A stretch of DNA of 64,000 bases from Janthinobacterium sp. Marseille (GTDB taxonomy: Bacteria; Pseudomonadota; Gammaproteobacteria; Burkholderiales; Burkholderiaceae_D), in NCBI RefSeq assembly GCF_000013625.1, contig NC_009659.1:62001-126000 (forward strand), in the 5' to 3' direction. The position numbers and the translations under genes are program-made. This document shows, one piece after another, positions 9,675 to 18,558 of the stretch. The stretch's first letter is position 1. Each line of letters opens with the position of its first letter. Below the pieces are notes generated by a model. That model was given only the letters and a program-made list of their open reading frames with translations, was not told where the DNA came from and searched no databases.

Positions 9675-10347
9675 CGTTATTGATCAGGCGATAGCCGCTA
9701 CCCGGCAGGGTGCGCAGCATGGGTGTGGCAAAGGGACGATCCATCGCTTGTCGCAGCGCATGGATGTGGGTACGCAGCGCATCGCTGTCTGGTGGATCAT
9801 CGCCCCAGATTTCACGCAGGATTTCTTCGCGGGTAATCAGTGCAGGCGCCTTGCGCAGCAGCGCTTCCAGGAGTTTGTAGCCAGTCGGCGTCAAAGCCAG
9901 CTTATGCCCGGCCCGCCGGGCTTCGCCGCGGCTGAGGTCAAGGCGTAACTCGCCGAATTCCAGGATGTGTTCCACGGTTTCATTGCGCGCACGCCTGACC
10001 AGCGCCTTGAGGCGCGCTTCCAGTTCGACCAGGGAAAAAGGTTTGACCAGATAATCATCGGCACCGACTTCGAAGCCGACCAGTTTGTCTTTCACGGTAT
10101 CGCGCGCGGTCAGCATCAGTATCGGCGTCGCCAGCCGTTGTTCCTTGCGTAATTTGCGGCAGACTTCGACGCCATCGAGACCCGGCAATTCGAGGTCGAG
10201 CACGATGACATCGTAGTGGGAACTGGTGGCACGGGCCACGCCGGCGGGGCCGCTCAGCGCAACGTCCAGCGTATAGCCGAGGGGCTCGAGGAAGCCGTAG
10301 AGATTGGCGACGATATCGGGATTATCTTCGATGATCAGTGCGTACAC
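9664..10347 (-). CDS. colR: Response regulator, OmpR/PhoB class, ColR-like
   Basis: Protein of 227 residues with a receiver domain (acidic pocket E7-D8, phospho-acceptor Asp51 in VIVLDLELPG, Lys in DDYLVKPF) and a C-terminal winged helix. The segment WGDDPPDSDALRTHIHALRQAMDRPF matches what I recall of ColR better than PmrA or PhoP. It is first in the operon and overlaps the kinase by 11 bp. ColRS systems elsewhere control phosphoethanolamine transferases, which agrees with the eptA-like gene downstream. No obvious operator was identified. Confidence 0.88.
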   Translation of the reverse strand: MYALIIEDNPDIVANLYGFLEPLGYTLDVALSGPAGVARATSSHYDVIVLDLELPGLDGVEVCRKLRKEQRLATPILMLTARDTVKDKLVGFEVGADDYLVKPFSLVELEARLKALVRRARNETVEHILEFGELRLDLSRGEARRAGHKLALTPTGYKLLEALLRKAPALITREEILREIWGDDPPDSDALRTHIHALRQAMDRPFATPMLRTLPGSGYRLINNDES

Positions 10348-10435
10348 GTTGTCTTCTCAGTCAGCCGGCGGTGGGAATTTCTGATGCGAATGCAATGATT
10401 GTAGCCTGCCGTGTGTATTGCATCACAAGGGCCAT

Positions 10436-10639
10436 TTAGGCGGCTGTATCGTCTATCGGCGTGAAGCGTTGCACGGTCTTGCCATTGTGTTCAATTTTTT
10501 CAAAGAACACGCTTTCCGGACGCGTCCAGAAGGAACCATCCGCCGCGGTATAAACGATCATCGTTATCGTCGGATCGGATTCCAGTTTGGCTGCGCATAC
10601 GAAGTCGTAGACGCCGCCTTTGAAATGTCTGAATTGCAT
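10436..10639 (-). CDS. DUF1653 small protein
   Basis: Protein of 67 residues matching the DUF1653 pattern: an N-terminal RHFKGGVYDFV, a middle IVYTAADGSFWTRP and an FFEKIEHNGKTVQRF end. The family is small, soluble and of unknown function. I set the start at the ATG with AAGGAG five bases upstream rather than at the GTG two codons earlier. It lies 13 bp after the preceding membrane-protein gene on the same strand, so the two probably share a transcript. Confidence 0.8.
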   Translation of the reverse strand: MQFRHFKGGVYDFVCAAKLESDPTITMIVYTAADGSFWTRPESVFFEKIEHNGKTVQRFTPIDDTAA

Positions 10640-10652
10640 GGGCACTCCTTGC

Positions 10653-10931
10653 TTACATGCGGACGATCCAGCTTGCCACCACCAGGACCACGCCGATATT
10701 GATGGGAATATTGATGCCGGGCTGTGTGCGACCGTAAGCCTTCATCGCATTGGATACCGCAAAGCCGCCCCACACCAGCAAATTGCCGCCGCCGCGTAAC
10801 CAATCCACTTGATTCACACCAGTGAATAGTTGATAAGCACCCATGATTGCAAAGTATGTGCACATCACGGTGAGTGCGAGCCGGACTTTCTTTTGTGCCA
10901 GCAATTCGTCCAGCGATTTACCTGAAAACAT
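10653..10931 (-). CDS. Small integral membrane protein (92 aa)
   Basis: Hydrophobic protein with two or three membrane helices (LTVMCTYFAIMGAYQLF, GGGNLLVWGGFAVSN, INIGVVLVVASWIV). The start ATG has GGAGTCATT in front, a clear ribosome-binding site; the longer upstream reading lacks one. It precedes the DUF1653 gene by 13 bp. No family with a known function is recognised. Confidence 0.7.
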   Translation of the reverse strand: MFSGKSLDELLAQKKVRLALTVMCTYFAIMGAYQLFTGVNQVDWLRGGGNLLVWGGFAVSNAMKAYGRTQPGINIPINIGVVLVVASWIVRM

Positions 10932-11017
10932 AATGACTCCATTTGTAGAGTCGCTATTGTAAGTGACTAAGGCGATGTGCATCGCCTTAATGCGCACTCA
11001 TCGTTGGACGCACGAGT

Positions 11018-12157
11018 TCAGTTGGCCGGCAGCAGTCGTATCAGTTGCCCACGTGATTCATCGGTCAGGATGTAAAGCAAGCCATCCGGTCCTTCGCGTA
11101 CATCGCGTACCCTTTGTTCGAGATTCGGCAATAGTCGTTCTTCGCGTACGACTTTGCCATCCTTGAGTTCCAGCCGTGCCAGGTAACGGAACTTGAGCGA
11201 ACCGACAAACAGATTGCCCTGCCACGTCTTGCCATAGCGCGTGCTATGCAGGAAAGCCATGCCGGACGGCGCAATCGATGGCGTCCATTGGTACAGCGGT
11301 TGTTCCATGCCGGCTTGTGTCGTCAGGCCGGCACCGATTTTGCCGCCCCCATAATTTTCACCATAGGTAATGACAGGCCAGCCGTAGTTCTTCCCTGCTT
11401 CCGGCCGGTTGATTTCATCACCACCTTGCGGACCGTGTTCATGCGTCCATAATCGCCCATCCGGTCCCAGTGCCGCACCCTGCGAGTTGCGATGCCCTAT
11501 GCTCCAGATTTCCGGCAGCGCGCCGGCTTTGCTGACATAGGGATTGTCCGGCGGTACCGAACCATCCTTGCGGATGCGTATGACTTTGCCGTGATGGTTA
11601 TCCAGCGTCTGTGCATCCTGCATGCGGCTGAAACGGTCGCCGAGTGTCAGGAATAAGGTACCGTCAGCTCGCTCGACGATGCGGCAACCGAAGTGTGCGC
11701 GGCTGGCGAATTTCGGCTTCTGGCTGAACAGGACTTTCACCTGTTCCAGTTTCTTCAAATCATTCGACAGGCGCGCCGATGCGAGGGCGGTCGAATTGCC
11801 GTTGCCACCGGTACGGGTATTTGCTTCTTCGCTATAACAAAAATAAATCGTACGGTTTTCAGCGAACTTGCTATCGGTGATTACATCCAGCAAGCCACCC
11901 TGTCCACCGACTTCTATTTTCGGCAAGCCGCTCAAGGGCGCGGATACCGGTACACCTGCCTGCACGATGCGCATATCCCCGGTCCGCTCCGTCACCAGTA
12001 TGCGGCCGTCACCTATGAAGGCGAGCGCCCACGGATGCTCAAGGTCTTGCGCCAGCACTTCGGTGCGCAGATTGGTGCCGCCCTGGGCGAGTGCAAGGGC
12101 CGGTGCGAAGATCAATAGGGCTGCCAGCAGGCGGGTACTTGAAAGTTGGATATCCAT
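11018..12157 (-). CDS. yliI: PQQ-dependent sugar (aldose) dehydrogenase, YliI-like, periplasmic
   Basis: Protein of 379 residues with a Sec signal peptide (LLAALLIFAPALALAQ, cleavage near residue 25) and a six-bladed beta-propeller of the soluble glucose dehydrogenase/GSDH family. Recognisable parts are LEHPWALAFIGDGRILVTER, the GHRNSQG cofactor-site motif and WTHEHGPQGGDEIN. It oxidises aldose sugars in the periplasm with PQQ, a cofactor whose biosynthesis genes are not in this window. It stands alone, behind a minus-strand terminator that separates it from the next gene upstream. Confidence 0.85.
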   Translation of the reverse strand: MDIQLSSTRLLAALLIFAPALALAQGGTNLRTEVLAQDLEHPWALAFIGDGRILVTERTGDMRIVQAGVPVSAPLSGLPKIEVGGQGGLLDVITDSKFAENRTIYFCYSEEANTRTGGNGNSTALASARLSNDLKKLEQVKVLFSQKPKFASRAHFGCRIVERADGTLFLTLGDRFSRMQDAQTLDNHHGKVIRIRKDGSVPPDNPYVSKAGALPEIWSIGHRNSQGAALGPDGRLWTHEHGPQGGDEINRPEAGKNYGWPVITYGENYGGGKIGAGLTTQAGMEQPLYQWTPSIAPSGMAFLHSTRYGKTWQGNLFVGSLKFRYLARLELKDGKVVREERLLPNLEQRVRDVREGPDGLLYILTDESRGQLIRLLPAN

Positions 12158-12180
12158 ACGAAGCTGTCCGCGTAGTTGAT

Positions 12181-12210
12181 TTGAAAACCGCCCGGTGGGT
12201 GCCGGGCGGG
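12181..12210 (-). terminator. Intrinsic terminator, minus strand
   Basis: GC stem CCGCCCGG (12188-12195) and CCGGGCGG (12202-12209) with a 6-nt loop. On the minus strand it is followed by TTTT (12184-12187). It sits between the small gene upstream and the sugar dehydrogenase start, so it would insulate the latter. Confidence 0.6.
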
Positions 12211-12277
12211 AGAAGGTTTAAACAGATGGGGTGATCAGCGTAGGAAGTGATATTCCATTGCAGGGGCTGATCATGAA

Positions 12278-12299
12278 ACAAGCTGATGAATCAGCTTGT
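12278..12299 (-). terminator. Palindromic hairpin after small gene
   Basis: Perfect 10-bp arms ACAAGCTGAT / ATCAGCTTGT around a 2-base centre, 15 bp beyond the stop of the small minus-strand gene. On the minus strand it is followed by only a short T run (TTTC), so it is a weak terminator or mRNA-stabilising hairpin; a dyad protein site is the alternative. Confidence 0.45.
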
Positions 12300-12313
12300 C
12301 AGTATTCTTTTTA

Positions 12314-12565
12314 TCAGGAGCGCGGCGGTTCGCTCGCCAGATTTTTCACGCTGGTGATTGCATACCCTTTGGCGCTGATTTGTTCGATTGGATCATCAAT
12401 CGCAAAATCCGCCAGATGCTTGGCATTGTCTTCCAGGTCAACGCTGCGGTCGGTTGGTTCCCAATCGGTGTTGACGACTTCTTCCGGCAACAACTTACCT
12501 TCAGGTACGGCGAGGTAAGAAAAATGGCCTGCATTTTCAGCTCTTCGATATATATCTATGCGCAT
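12314..12565 (-). CDS. Small conserved protein (83 aa), probably DUF6139
   Basis: Soluble acidic protein beginning MRIDIYRRAENAGHFSYLAVPEGK with TDWEPTDRSVDLED in the middle. I recall this pattern from small Burkholderiales proteins annotated DUF6139, but the assignment is from memory. No catalytic or membrane features. It is a single gene flanked by hairpins downstream; function unknown. Confidence 0.65.
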   Translation of the reverse strand: MRIDIYRRAENAGHFSYLAVPEGKLLPEEVVNTDWEPTDRSVDLEDNAKHLADFAIDDPIEQISAKGYAITSVKNLASEPPRS

Positions 12566-12906
12566 GACAAGTCCTTGGAAAAATGAGGGTAAGGTCTTTT
12601 GTGACCAGGCTTCACTACAAAGGTTGCGTCATCAGCATAGCCGATCTGAAAGCAGGACGATGGCGTGATATTTGCTATGGATTTCCTCCAGTTAAGCTTT
12701 TCGTAAGACTTTTTGGCGGTGGCAGGCTGTAAACCGGGGTTTTAGGCGTAGTTAGTGGCTTTTTTGCACAAAATAAGCCCATTTTTATTGCCTGATGTTA
12801 CGTTTTGGCAACCAAATTTGTTAACGCGTGCTAATCTGCCAATTCGTTGCGCCCCTTTATAGCGCAATGCGGACTGCTCCATTTGTGCGATGTAGAGGAG
12901 GTGCTC
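12566..12906. other. Intergenic region, divergent small genes
   Basis: 341 bp between the divergent small genes. It is AT-richer than its surroundings. A possible promoter for the plus-strand gene is TTGGCA (12805-12810) with GCTAAT (12830-12835), but the 19-bp spacer is long. I see no repeats, RNA fold or further gene. Confidence 0.4.
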
Positions 12907-13116
12907 ATGTTGAAATATGATTTTTCTGTGAAGACGCGCGAAGGCCAACGGCTGGAAAGCATAGTCATTGGCGGTATGGATCGTAGTGATGCGGAGCGCA
13001 AGCTGCGACAGATGTACCGGCACTGCGAAGTACTGCGTTGTGATATCAAAGGTGCGGTGCAGCGTCCCGGCATTGCACACTCAGTTGACGATATCCTCTC
13101 GCTCATTTCGCGTTAA
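12907..13116 (+). CDS. Small conserved hypothetical protein (69 aa)
   Basis: Protein of 69 residues preceded by a near-perfect Shine-Dalgarno (GAGGAGGTG, 4 bp before ATG). It is charged and mixed alpha/beta (MLKYDFSVKTREGQRLESIVIGG, DAERKLRQMYRHCEVL) with two cysteines (HCEVLRCD). The last 36 bp overlap, tail to tail, the 3' end of the ParA gene on the other strand. The strong ribosome site argues for a real, well-translated gene. No function recognised. Confidence 0.7.
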   Translation: MLKYDFSVKTREGQRLESIVIGGMDRSDAERKLRQMYRHCEVLRCDIKGAVQRPGIAHSVDDILSLISR

Positions 13117-13893
13117 GGCCGGTTGCTGGATAAAGCCGTCAGCTAGCAATTCATCGAGCAGGGTTTCATAATCCTGAGCGCCGCGACTATTGGGCGCATG
13201 TTCGAAAATCGTTTTGTTATGGGCAGGACTTTCCGCGAGACTGACGTTCTCTGCGATGCGTGTGCGACAGACATCGGCACCGAATTTTTCTTCCAGCACT
13301 TTTAGTACTTCCCACGCCATACCTCGGCGCCCGTCAAAGCGCGTTAGCAGGTAGCGGCGATTTACGCGTCGTTTCAGGACGGGTTCCAGTGCGCGCAGGG
13401 TTTTCTCGATCTGCATCGCACCTTTGGCGGACAGGTGGTCGGCCGATACCGGTACGATGATGCAATCGCACGCAAAGATTGCATTCAGCGACAGCACGCC
13501 TATCAGCGGACAACAATCAATCATGACCGGTGTATTTTCCGTGCTGAACTTTTCCGCACGCAGCGTGGCGTTCAGGCGATTGACGATGTCATAGCCTTTG
13601 CCAAAGAGCGTATCGACCTTGGACAATTCCATATGCGAAGGAATCACGCCGAGGCCGCTGGTCGGTGAGCGCTGTACCAATTCCTGCAATGGACGGTCAC
13701 GCTGGAACAGGCTGAGTATGGTGTCGTCGCCGGATTGCGCGGTGATGCCGGCAATGGAACTCAAATGGGCTTGCGGGTCGAGGTCGATACCGTAGGGGCT
13801 GCAACCGCGTCGCTCCAATGCAGCAGCGAGATTCAATGCCGTCGTGGTTTTACCCACGCCGCCCTTCTGGTTGAAAACGGTGACTATCGTCAT
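13081..13893 (-). CDS. Orphan ParA/MinD-family ATPase
   Basis: Protein of 270 residues with the deviant Walker A box KGGVGKTTT (residues 10-18), switch motif PVMIDCCPLIG and ParA-like DLDPQAHLS. ParA ATPases position DNA or protein cargo on the nucleoid. There is no adjacent parB, no parS-like repeats and no plasmid context, so it is an orphan that may serve a cargo other than the chromosome. The start has GGGAGGGTT directly before ATG. Its 3' end overlaps the convergent small gene by 36 bp. Confidence 0.85.
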   Translation of the reverse strand: MTIVTVFNQKGGVGKTTTALNLAAALERRGCSPYGIDLDPQAHLSSIAGITAQSGDDTILSLFQRDRPLQELVQRSPTSGLGVIPSHMELSKVDTLFGKGYDIVNRLNATLRAEKFSTENTPVMIDCCPLIGVLSLNAIFACDCIIVPVSADHLSAKGAMQIEKTLRALEPVLKRRVNRRYLLTRFDGRRGMAWEVLKVLEEKFGADVCRTRIAENVSLAESPAHNKTIFEHAPNSRGAQDYETLLDELLADGFIQQPALTRNEREDIVN

Positions 13894-14056
13894 AACCCTC
13901 CCGGATTCGATGCTCGCGCATCGCCGATATCAATCTGGTGATACCGGTTTCTCGTGACTGGCTCGCATACCGTCAGTACCGACAGCATTTAAGGTTTCAT
14001 AATAGTAACACCATGATTTGCCGGAACTGATCTATCTCAGCCGCAGTTTTGACATG

Positions 14057-15577
14057 TCAATGCGCACTGTGGCGCTGTCCCAACCAGATGCGCAAGCGAC
14101 GCCAGCCGATGACGATACCGGTAATGCACAGTGCGAATCCACCCAGGCTAAGCAGGATCAGGATCGCATCGCGCAAGGCACCGGCTTGCAGCATGGGCGG
14201 CAAGTCCCAGCTATGCAGGAAGGCGAACAGCCAGCGCCCTACGCGTTGTGCATTGTCCGAACTGCTTTCGACATCACCGGTAAACGGATCAAGATGCACC
14301 CACGTCTGGTGCGTTTCGTCAAAGCGTATGCGCAATGCGGGCAGGCGTCGTTCGGCGGCACCCATCATCGCTTCCTGTTGGCGACCATAGTAATAAGTGT
14401 CGTATTGTTCAAGTACCTGGTGGTCGAGGATGGGCGCAGGCAATAAACGTTTTGCCGCCTGCAGCAATTCCACATCGCTCCATCGTTCGCGCACTTTATA
14501 GTTGCCACCTTCATTGACGATCAGGCGGGTCGCATTCGCAGCATTGCGTGCCAGCAGATAAGGGCGACCGTCGAGTACACGCCATTCCATTTCAGTTGCG
14601 CGAAAGTGTACGTCGTTCAGTAAGTCGAGTGCCTGTGTTGCATTGAGTGGCAAGTGCATTGCACCCGGTGTTGCACCACGATAGGCGGCGCTGTTTGGCT
14701 TTTCACCGCGGGCATCGAAAACACCAAGCGGATTCATCGACATCAGGCCGCTGAAAATCCAGGTAAAGATAATCGCGGCAAAGCTCAAGCCTATGATGTG
14801 GTGCCAGTGCAGATAGGCTTCGCGATAAGGCGTGCGTGCACCGGATTTATAGCGTCCGCGGAAACGCCAGCGCCAGATGCCGGCCAGCGTACCGGTAACA
14901 GCTGTCACCGTACCGATCGCAGAGAGCACGATGACGATCCAGCTCCAGACCGGGTCCACCGGTTTGTCACGGAACATATACAGCCAATACAGCCACGCCC
15001 CGACGTAATTCCACATCCTTTGTGCGCGTGGCGCATCCATGACAACTTGCCCGGTCGCATCCGACAGGTACAGCAGGCTGTGTGCCCCATCATCCATTTG
15101 TACCTGGTGCAAGGGTCGATGCACATCGAGTGAGCGCGCATGGGTCCAGCGATCTTCCTGCACTGTGCCGAGATAGTGCGCGTCGGCATGCGGGATGAAA
15201 GCGCGGGCACCGGCCAGGGCCGCTTCTGTATCCATAGCGGGTGCCGGTTTGCCGCTGTGCGCATCGATTATCAGATAACTGCCCTTGCCTTCACGCAGCC
15301 GATAGTATGGATGCTGGCGAATTGAAGTCAGGACGATTTCTTGCACGGCCCCGGGTGCCTTGCTGTGTGCCAGTACCTTGTCCAGCGGTACGCAACAATC
15401 CTGTGTCTGTAACGCGGGCAAGGCTTGCAGCCTTTCCCACGGCGTCAGCTTCGGATAGCCGACGAAGAGCATCACTATCCCGCTGATAAACCACAAAGCC
15501 ATCAGCACGCACGCAGCCACGCCTGTCCAGCGATGGAACAAATAGGTCAGGCGTTTGGCGCGTGCGGCTATGCTCAT
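14057..15577 (-). CDS. PepSY-associated TM domain protein
   Basis: Inner-membrane protein of 506 residues with about four to five helices (first near residues 17-38, FHRWTGVAACVLMALWFISG) and periplasmic PepSY-type segments (RATEMEWRVLDGRPYLLAR). Proteins of this type sit next to TonB receptors and are thought to reduce or release imported metal at the inner membrane; several are ferric-reductase-like. An adjacent pair DCC and histidines (HWHHIIGLSF) could bind metal or heme. It is the last gene of the metal operon, 11 bp after the receptor gene. Confidence 0.82.
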   Translation of the reverse strand: MSIAARAKRLTYLFHRWTGVAACVLMALWFISGIVMLFVGYPKLTPWERLQALPALQTQDCCVPLDKVLAHSKAPGAVQEIVLTSIRQHPYYRLREGKGSYLIIDAHSGKPAPAMDTEAALAGARAFIPHADAHYLGTVQEDRWTHARSLDVHRPLHQVQMDDGAHSLLYLSDATGQVVMDAPRAQRMWNYVGAWLYWLYMFRDKPVDPVWSWIVIVLSAIGTVTAVTGTLAGIWRWRFRGRYKSGARTPYREAYLHWHHIIGLSFAAIIFTWIFSGLMSMNPLGVFDARGEKPNSAAYRGATPGAMHLPLNATQALDLLNDVHFRATEMEWRVLDGRPYLLARNAANATRLIVNEGGNYKVRERWSDVELLQAAKRLLPAPILDHQVLEQYDTYYYGRQQEAMMGAAERRLPALRIRFDETHQTWVHLDPFTGDVESSSDNAQRVGRWLFAFLHSWDLPPMLQAGALRDAILILLSLGGFALCITGIVIGWRRLRIWLGQRHSAH

Positions 15578-15588
15578 GATTTTGTTTT

Positions 15589-17742
15589 TCAGAAGCGGTA
15601 GTTCGCGGTCAGCTCGATACGACGTCCGGGGCCGTTAAACCATTGTGTACCGGAGTAGTAAGCCGTCGTGAAGTACTGTTTGTCGAACACATTGAAGCCG
15701 CGCAGCGTCAGCGTCGTATCGCGTGATGCTTTCCACTGCAGTGCAAGGTCAGTCGTGGTGTAAGCAGGCATCACCAGTGTGTTCGCATTATCGGCATAAC
15801 GCTTGCCGACATAACGCAGGCCGCCGCTGGCAGTCCAGTCGGGAACGAAGTTCCAGCTGAGCCAGACATTGGCCAGGCGTTCGGCGACATTCGGCGGGAC
15901 ATTGCCGGAGCGCGATACGGCAACACCACCGACGGAGTCGTTGAAGTCATCAAACTTGGCACGCAGGATCGCGGCGTTTGCATCGAGTTGCCAGCCCGGT
16001 GCAAACGCCAGTGCCAGTGTTCCTTCGAGGCCGGTAGATGACTGTTGTCCCACCTGGATGCGCAATGCAGGGTTGGTCGTATCACGGCTGAGCAGATTGT
16101 TTTTCTTGATGTTGTAAGCGGCCAGCGTCCATTCACCCTTCTTGCCCCAGAAGGCCTGTTTGACGCCGACTTCGATTTGTTTGCCGGTAGACAGGTCGAA
16201 CTTGCTGTTGGCAGCTGTAATCATCAGCAAGCCGCCAACCGGATCTGCTGCCTCAGAATACTGCGCGTAAAGCGCGGTGTCGGGTTCGATGTTGTAAACG
16301 GTGCCGAGACGCCAGCCCACGTTTGAATACTTTTGATCGAAGGCAGGCGTGCCGCTCACCAGGTCGGTACGCGATACATCGGCATGGTCGTAACGCAAGC
16401 CGCCGAGTACTGACCATTTGTCGTTCAGCTCCAGCCGGTTCTCGGCGAAGACGGAGTACTGGTCAGCTTTGTTGCGATAGCGCGGGATGTAAGCTTCATC
16501 GCTTATAAAGTAACCGGGTATCGGATTGTAGGGATCAACGTTCGCAGGATTTGGGGTTCCCTTATACGTATTATTTGTATGCTGGAATGAACTGGCGCTC
16601 ACATCAAAACCTACAGATACCTGATTCTTCAAGCCGAACAGATGGCCGCGGAAAGTGGCATCTGTTGTATTACCGATCTGCGTCTGGTCATGCATGATTT
16701 GCGTATCGTCGGATCGTTTGATCAAACCACTGGCTGCATCGTAGTTGTATGCTTCCGCATTCCGCCATTGACGTTTGCTATCTATGTAATACAGTTTGCT
16801 GCGCACCGTCGTGTCGGCATTCGGTGTCCACTCGGCGGATAGCTCCGTCCAGCGATCATCGTATTGGATCTTGCTGTCACTGACGTTGTAATTTTTCTTG
16901 CGCAGCGCTTCCAGTTGTTGTCCGTTGATCAGCGGCGTACCGAAGTAACGCATTGGTTCCTGCCGACCTTGTGCGTAGCTGAGCTTGAGGCGGAAGTCGG
17001 CCGACACATCCAGCTGCAAGGCACCGGAAAAACTCAGGTTGCGGGAGTCGCCCATATCGACCCAGCCATCGGAACGGTCGCCGCTCAGATCGACGCGGTA
17101 GGACAACTTGTCATTGATTGCACCGCCGCTGCCAAAGCCGAGGCGTTGCGTATTGTCAGTGCCTATGGTGGCTTGTACTTCATTTTGTATCGGGCCGCGT
17201 GTGGGCTTTTTCGGAATCACATTCACCACTGCACCGATGGCGCCATCGCCGTAAATCACGGAGGCCGGGCCACGCAGTACTTCGATGCGATCGATAGACC
17301 ATGTATCGAAAGGAAAGGACACGCCTACGCCGCCATACTGCCGGGTGCCGTCATACAGGCGCATGACGGAAGTGGTATCGGTGAAGCCACGTGCGGAAAG
17401 CGAGGAGCCGCTGTTGCCGGGATGGCCCATGCCGCTGATGCCGGCGCTGCGTGTAATGGCGTCGACCAGATTGGCATCGCCGCGTTGTTCCAGTTGTTCA
17501 CGTGTGATGACACTGACGCTGGCCGGGGTCTGCATGGGTGTCAGGTCCAGGTTGGAACCGGTAGATGCAGGGGATTTTAAAGTGCCGGCTTGTTCCGGGC
17601 TGACGGTAATGCCGGGCAAGGTGGTGGTGTCGGCCGCGCTTGCCGGATTCAGCACCAGCAGGCATCCCAGTGTGCAATGGGTGTACAGGACTGCGCGTGC
17701 GAGTCGGCGCGGCAGGGAATCAGATTCAAATACGAGTTTCAT
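15589..17742 (-). CDS. TonB-dependent outer-membrane receptor (siderophore- or copper-type)
   Basis: Receptor of 717 residues with an N-terminal signal, a TonB-box-like TLPGITV right after it, a plug domain (QTPASVSVITREQLEQRGDANLVDAI, RIEVLRGPASVIYGDGAIGAVVN) and a 22-strand barrel ending in the aromatic ELTANYRF. The plug matches FpvA/FhuE-like siderophore receptors. However the operon also encodes PCu(A)C and DUF2946 proteins, which suggests copper or a metallophore. Which metal it takes is not decided by the sequence. Confidence 0.88.
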   Translation of the reverse strand: MKLVFESDSLPRRLARAVLYTHCTLGCLLVLNPASAADTTTLPGITVSPEQAGTLKSPASTGSNLDLTPMQTPASVSVITREQLEQRGDANLVDAITRSAGISGMGHPGNSGSSLSARGFTDTTSVMRLYDGTRQYGGVGVSFPFDTWSIDRIEVLRGPASVIYGDGAIGAVVNVIPKKPTRGPIQNEVQATIGTDNTQRLGFGSGGAINDKLSYRVDLSGDRSDGWVDMGDSRNLSFSGALQLDVSADFRLKLSYAQGRQEPMRYFGTPLINGQQLEALRKKNYNVSDSKIQYDDRWTELSAEWTPNADTTVRSKLYYIDSKRQWRNAEAYNYDAASGLIKRSDDTQIMHDQTQIGNTTDATFRGHLFGLKNQVSVGFDVSASSFQHTNNTYKGTPNPANVDPYNPIPGYFISDEAYIPRYRNKADQYSVFAENRLELNDKWSVLGGLRYDHADVSRTDLVSGTPAFDQKYSNVGWRLGTVYNIEPDTALYAQYSEAADPVGGLLMITAANSKFDLSTGKQIEVGVKQAFWGKKGEWTLAAYNIKKNNLLSRDTTNPALRIQVGQQSSTGLEGTLALAFAPGWQLDANAAILRAKFDDFNDSVGGVAVSRSGNVPPNVAERLANVWLSWNFVPDWTASGGLRYVGKRYADNANTLVMPAYTTTDLALQWKASRDTTLTLRGFNVFDKQYFTTAYYSGTQWFNGPGRRIELTANYRF

Positions 17743-17770
17743 TATTTATCCAAAATAGTTGAAGAAGCGC

Positions 17771-18208
17771 TCAGTGTTTGGCGGCGCTATTGAGTGCGCG
17801 GGCCGGAACTTGCAGTTCCAGTGTTTCGCGCTTCTTGTCTTTGTCTTCAAATGTCAGTGTGAGCGGAATCACATCGCCTTCCCTGACCGGCTGTTTCAGG
17901 TCGAAAAACATAATGTGAAAACCGCCCGGCTTCAGCGCGACGGTCTGGCCAGCCGGTAGATCCAGGCCGCTTATCTGGCGCATGCGCATGACGTGGTCCT
18001 GCACCGCCATTTCATGGATCTCCGCACGTGCGACAGGTGAACGCGCATCTATCAGGCGTGTGCCGCTGACGCTGTTCAATTGCATGAAGGCACCGGTGGC
18101 TTTTTGTTGCGGCACGGTGGCGCGTACCCAGGCATCGTTAACGGAGACTTGTGCGATAGCCGATGCGCAGGCGAGACTCAGCAATGAAGCGAGTAAAAAC
18201 TTGTTCAT
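17771..18208 (-). CDS. Periplasmic copper chaperone PCu(A)C family
   Basis: Protein of 145 residues with a Sec signal (MNKFLLASLLSLACASAIAQ) and a single cupredoxin-like domain. The Cu(I) ligand pattern is visible: AEIHEM, MRMRQ and, after a spacer, GFHIMFFDL. Such chaperones deliver copper to cytochrome oxidase or other periplasmic acceptors. AGGACATCCTT precedes the ATG. It lies 28 bp before the TonB receptor gene in the same operon. Confidence 0.9.
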   Translation of the reverse strand: MNKFLLASLLSLACASAIAQVSVNDAWVRATVPQQKATGAFMQLNSVSGTRLIDARSPVARAEIHEMAVQDHVMRMRQISGLDLPAGQTVALKPGGFHIMFFDLKQPVREGDVIPLTLTFEDKDKKRETLELQVPARALNSAAKH

Positions 18209-18240
18209 AAGGATGTCCTCTGAAGGAAGATGTGTGCGGA

Positions 18241-18474
18241 TTACTGCGCGACTTGTGCTGATATTCCAAGCGCAGCGCGACTAGTGACGACGCAGGAAGC
18301 GCCGCACGGGCCGGCACTGGCTAACACCGGCAGCGCTACCAGTTGCATTTCGATGGCCGGCGCTTCGGCAGGCGAGGCCGCGACAGATGCATAACGCTGG
18401 ATGCTGATCAGCAGCGCAGCAATCACAAGCGCAAGCAGATTGAGGGTGATGACGAATTTACGGCGAGTTGACAT
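18241..18474 (-). CDS. Small membrane-anchored protein with Cys pair (77 aa)
   Basis: One N-terminal membrane helix (FVITLNLLALVIAALLISIQ) followed by a short periplasmic tail carrying GPCGASCVV, a CxxxC pair that could hold metal. A good AGGAG site precedes ATG. It lies between DUF2946 and PCu(A)C genes, so a metal-related role is plausible. No named family recognised. Confidence 0.65.
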   Translation of the reverse strand: MSTRRKFVITLNLLALVIAALLISIQRYASVAASPAEAPAIEMQLVALPVLASAGPCGASCVVTSRAALGISAQVAQ

Positions 18475-18558
18475 GGCAAACTCCTGTTTCGAGATGAAGA
18501 CACAGCGCCAGGCGAACGCAGGCCATCAGGCCAACGTGCTGGCGGTACTCAGCAAGGA

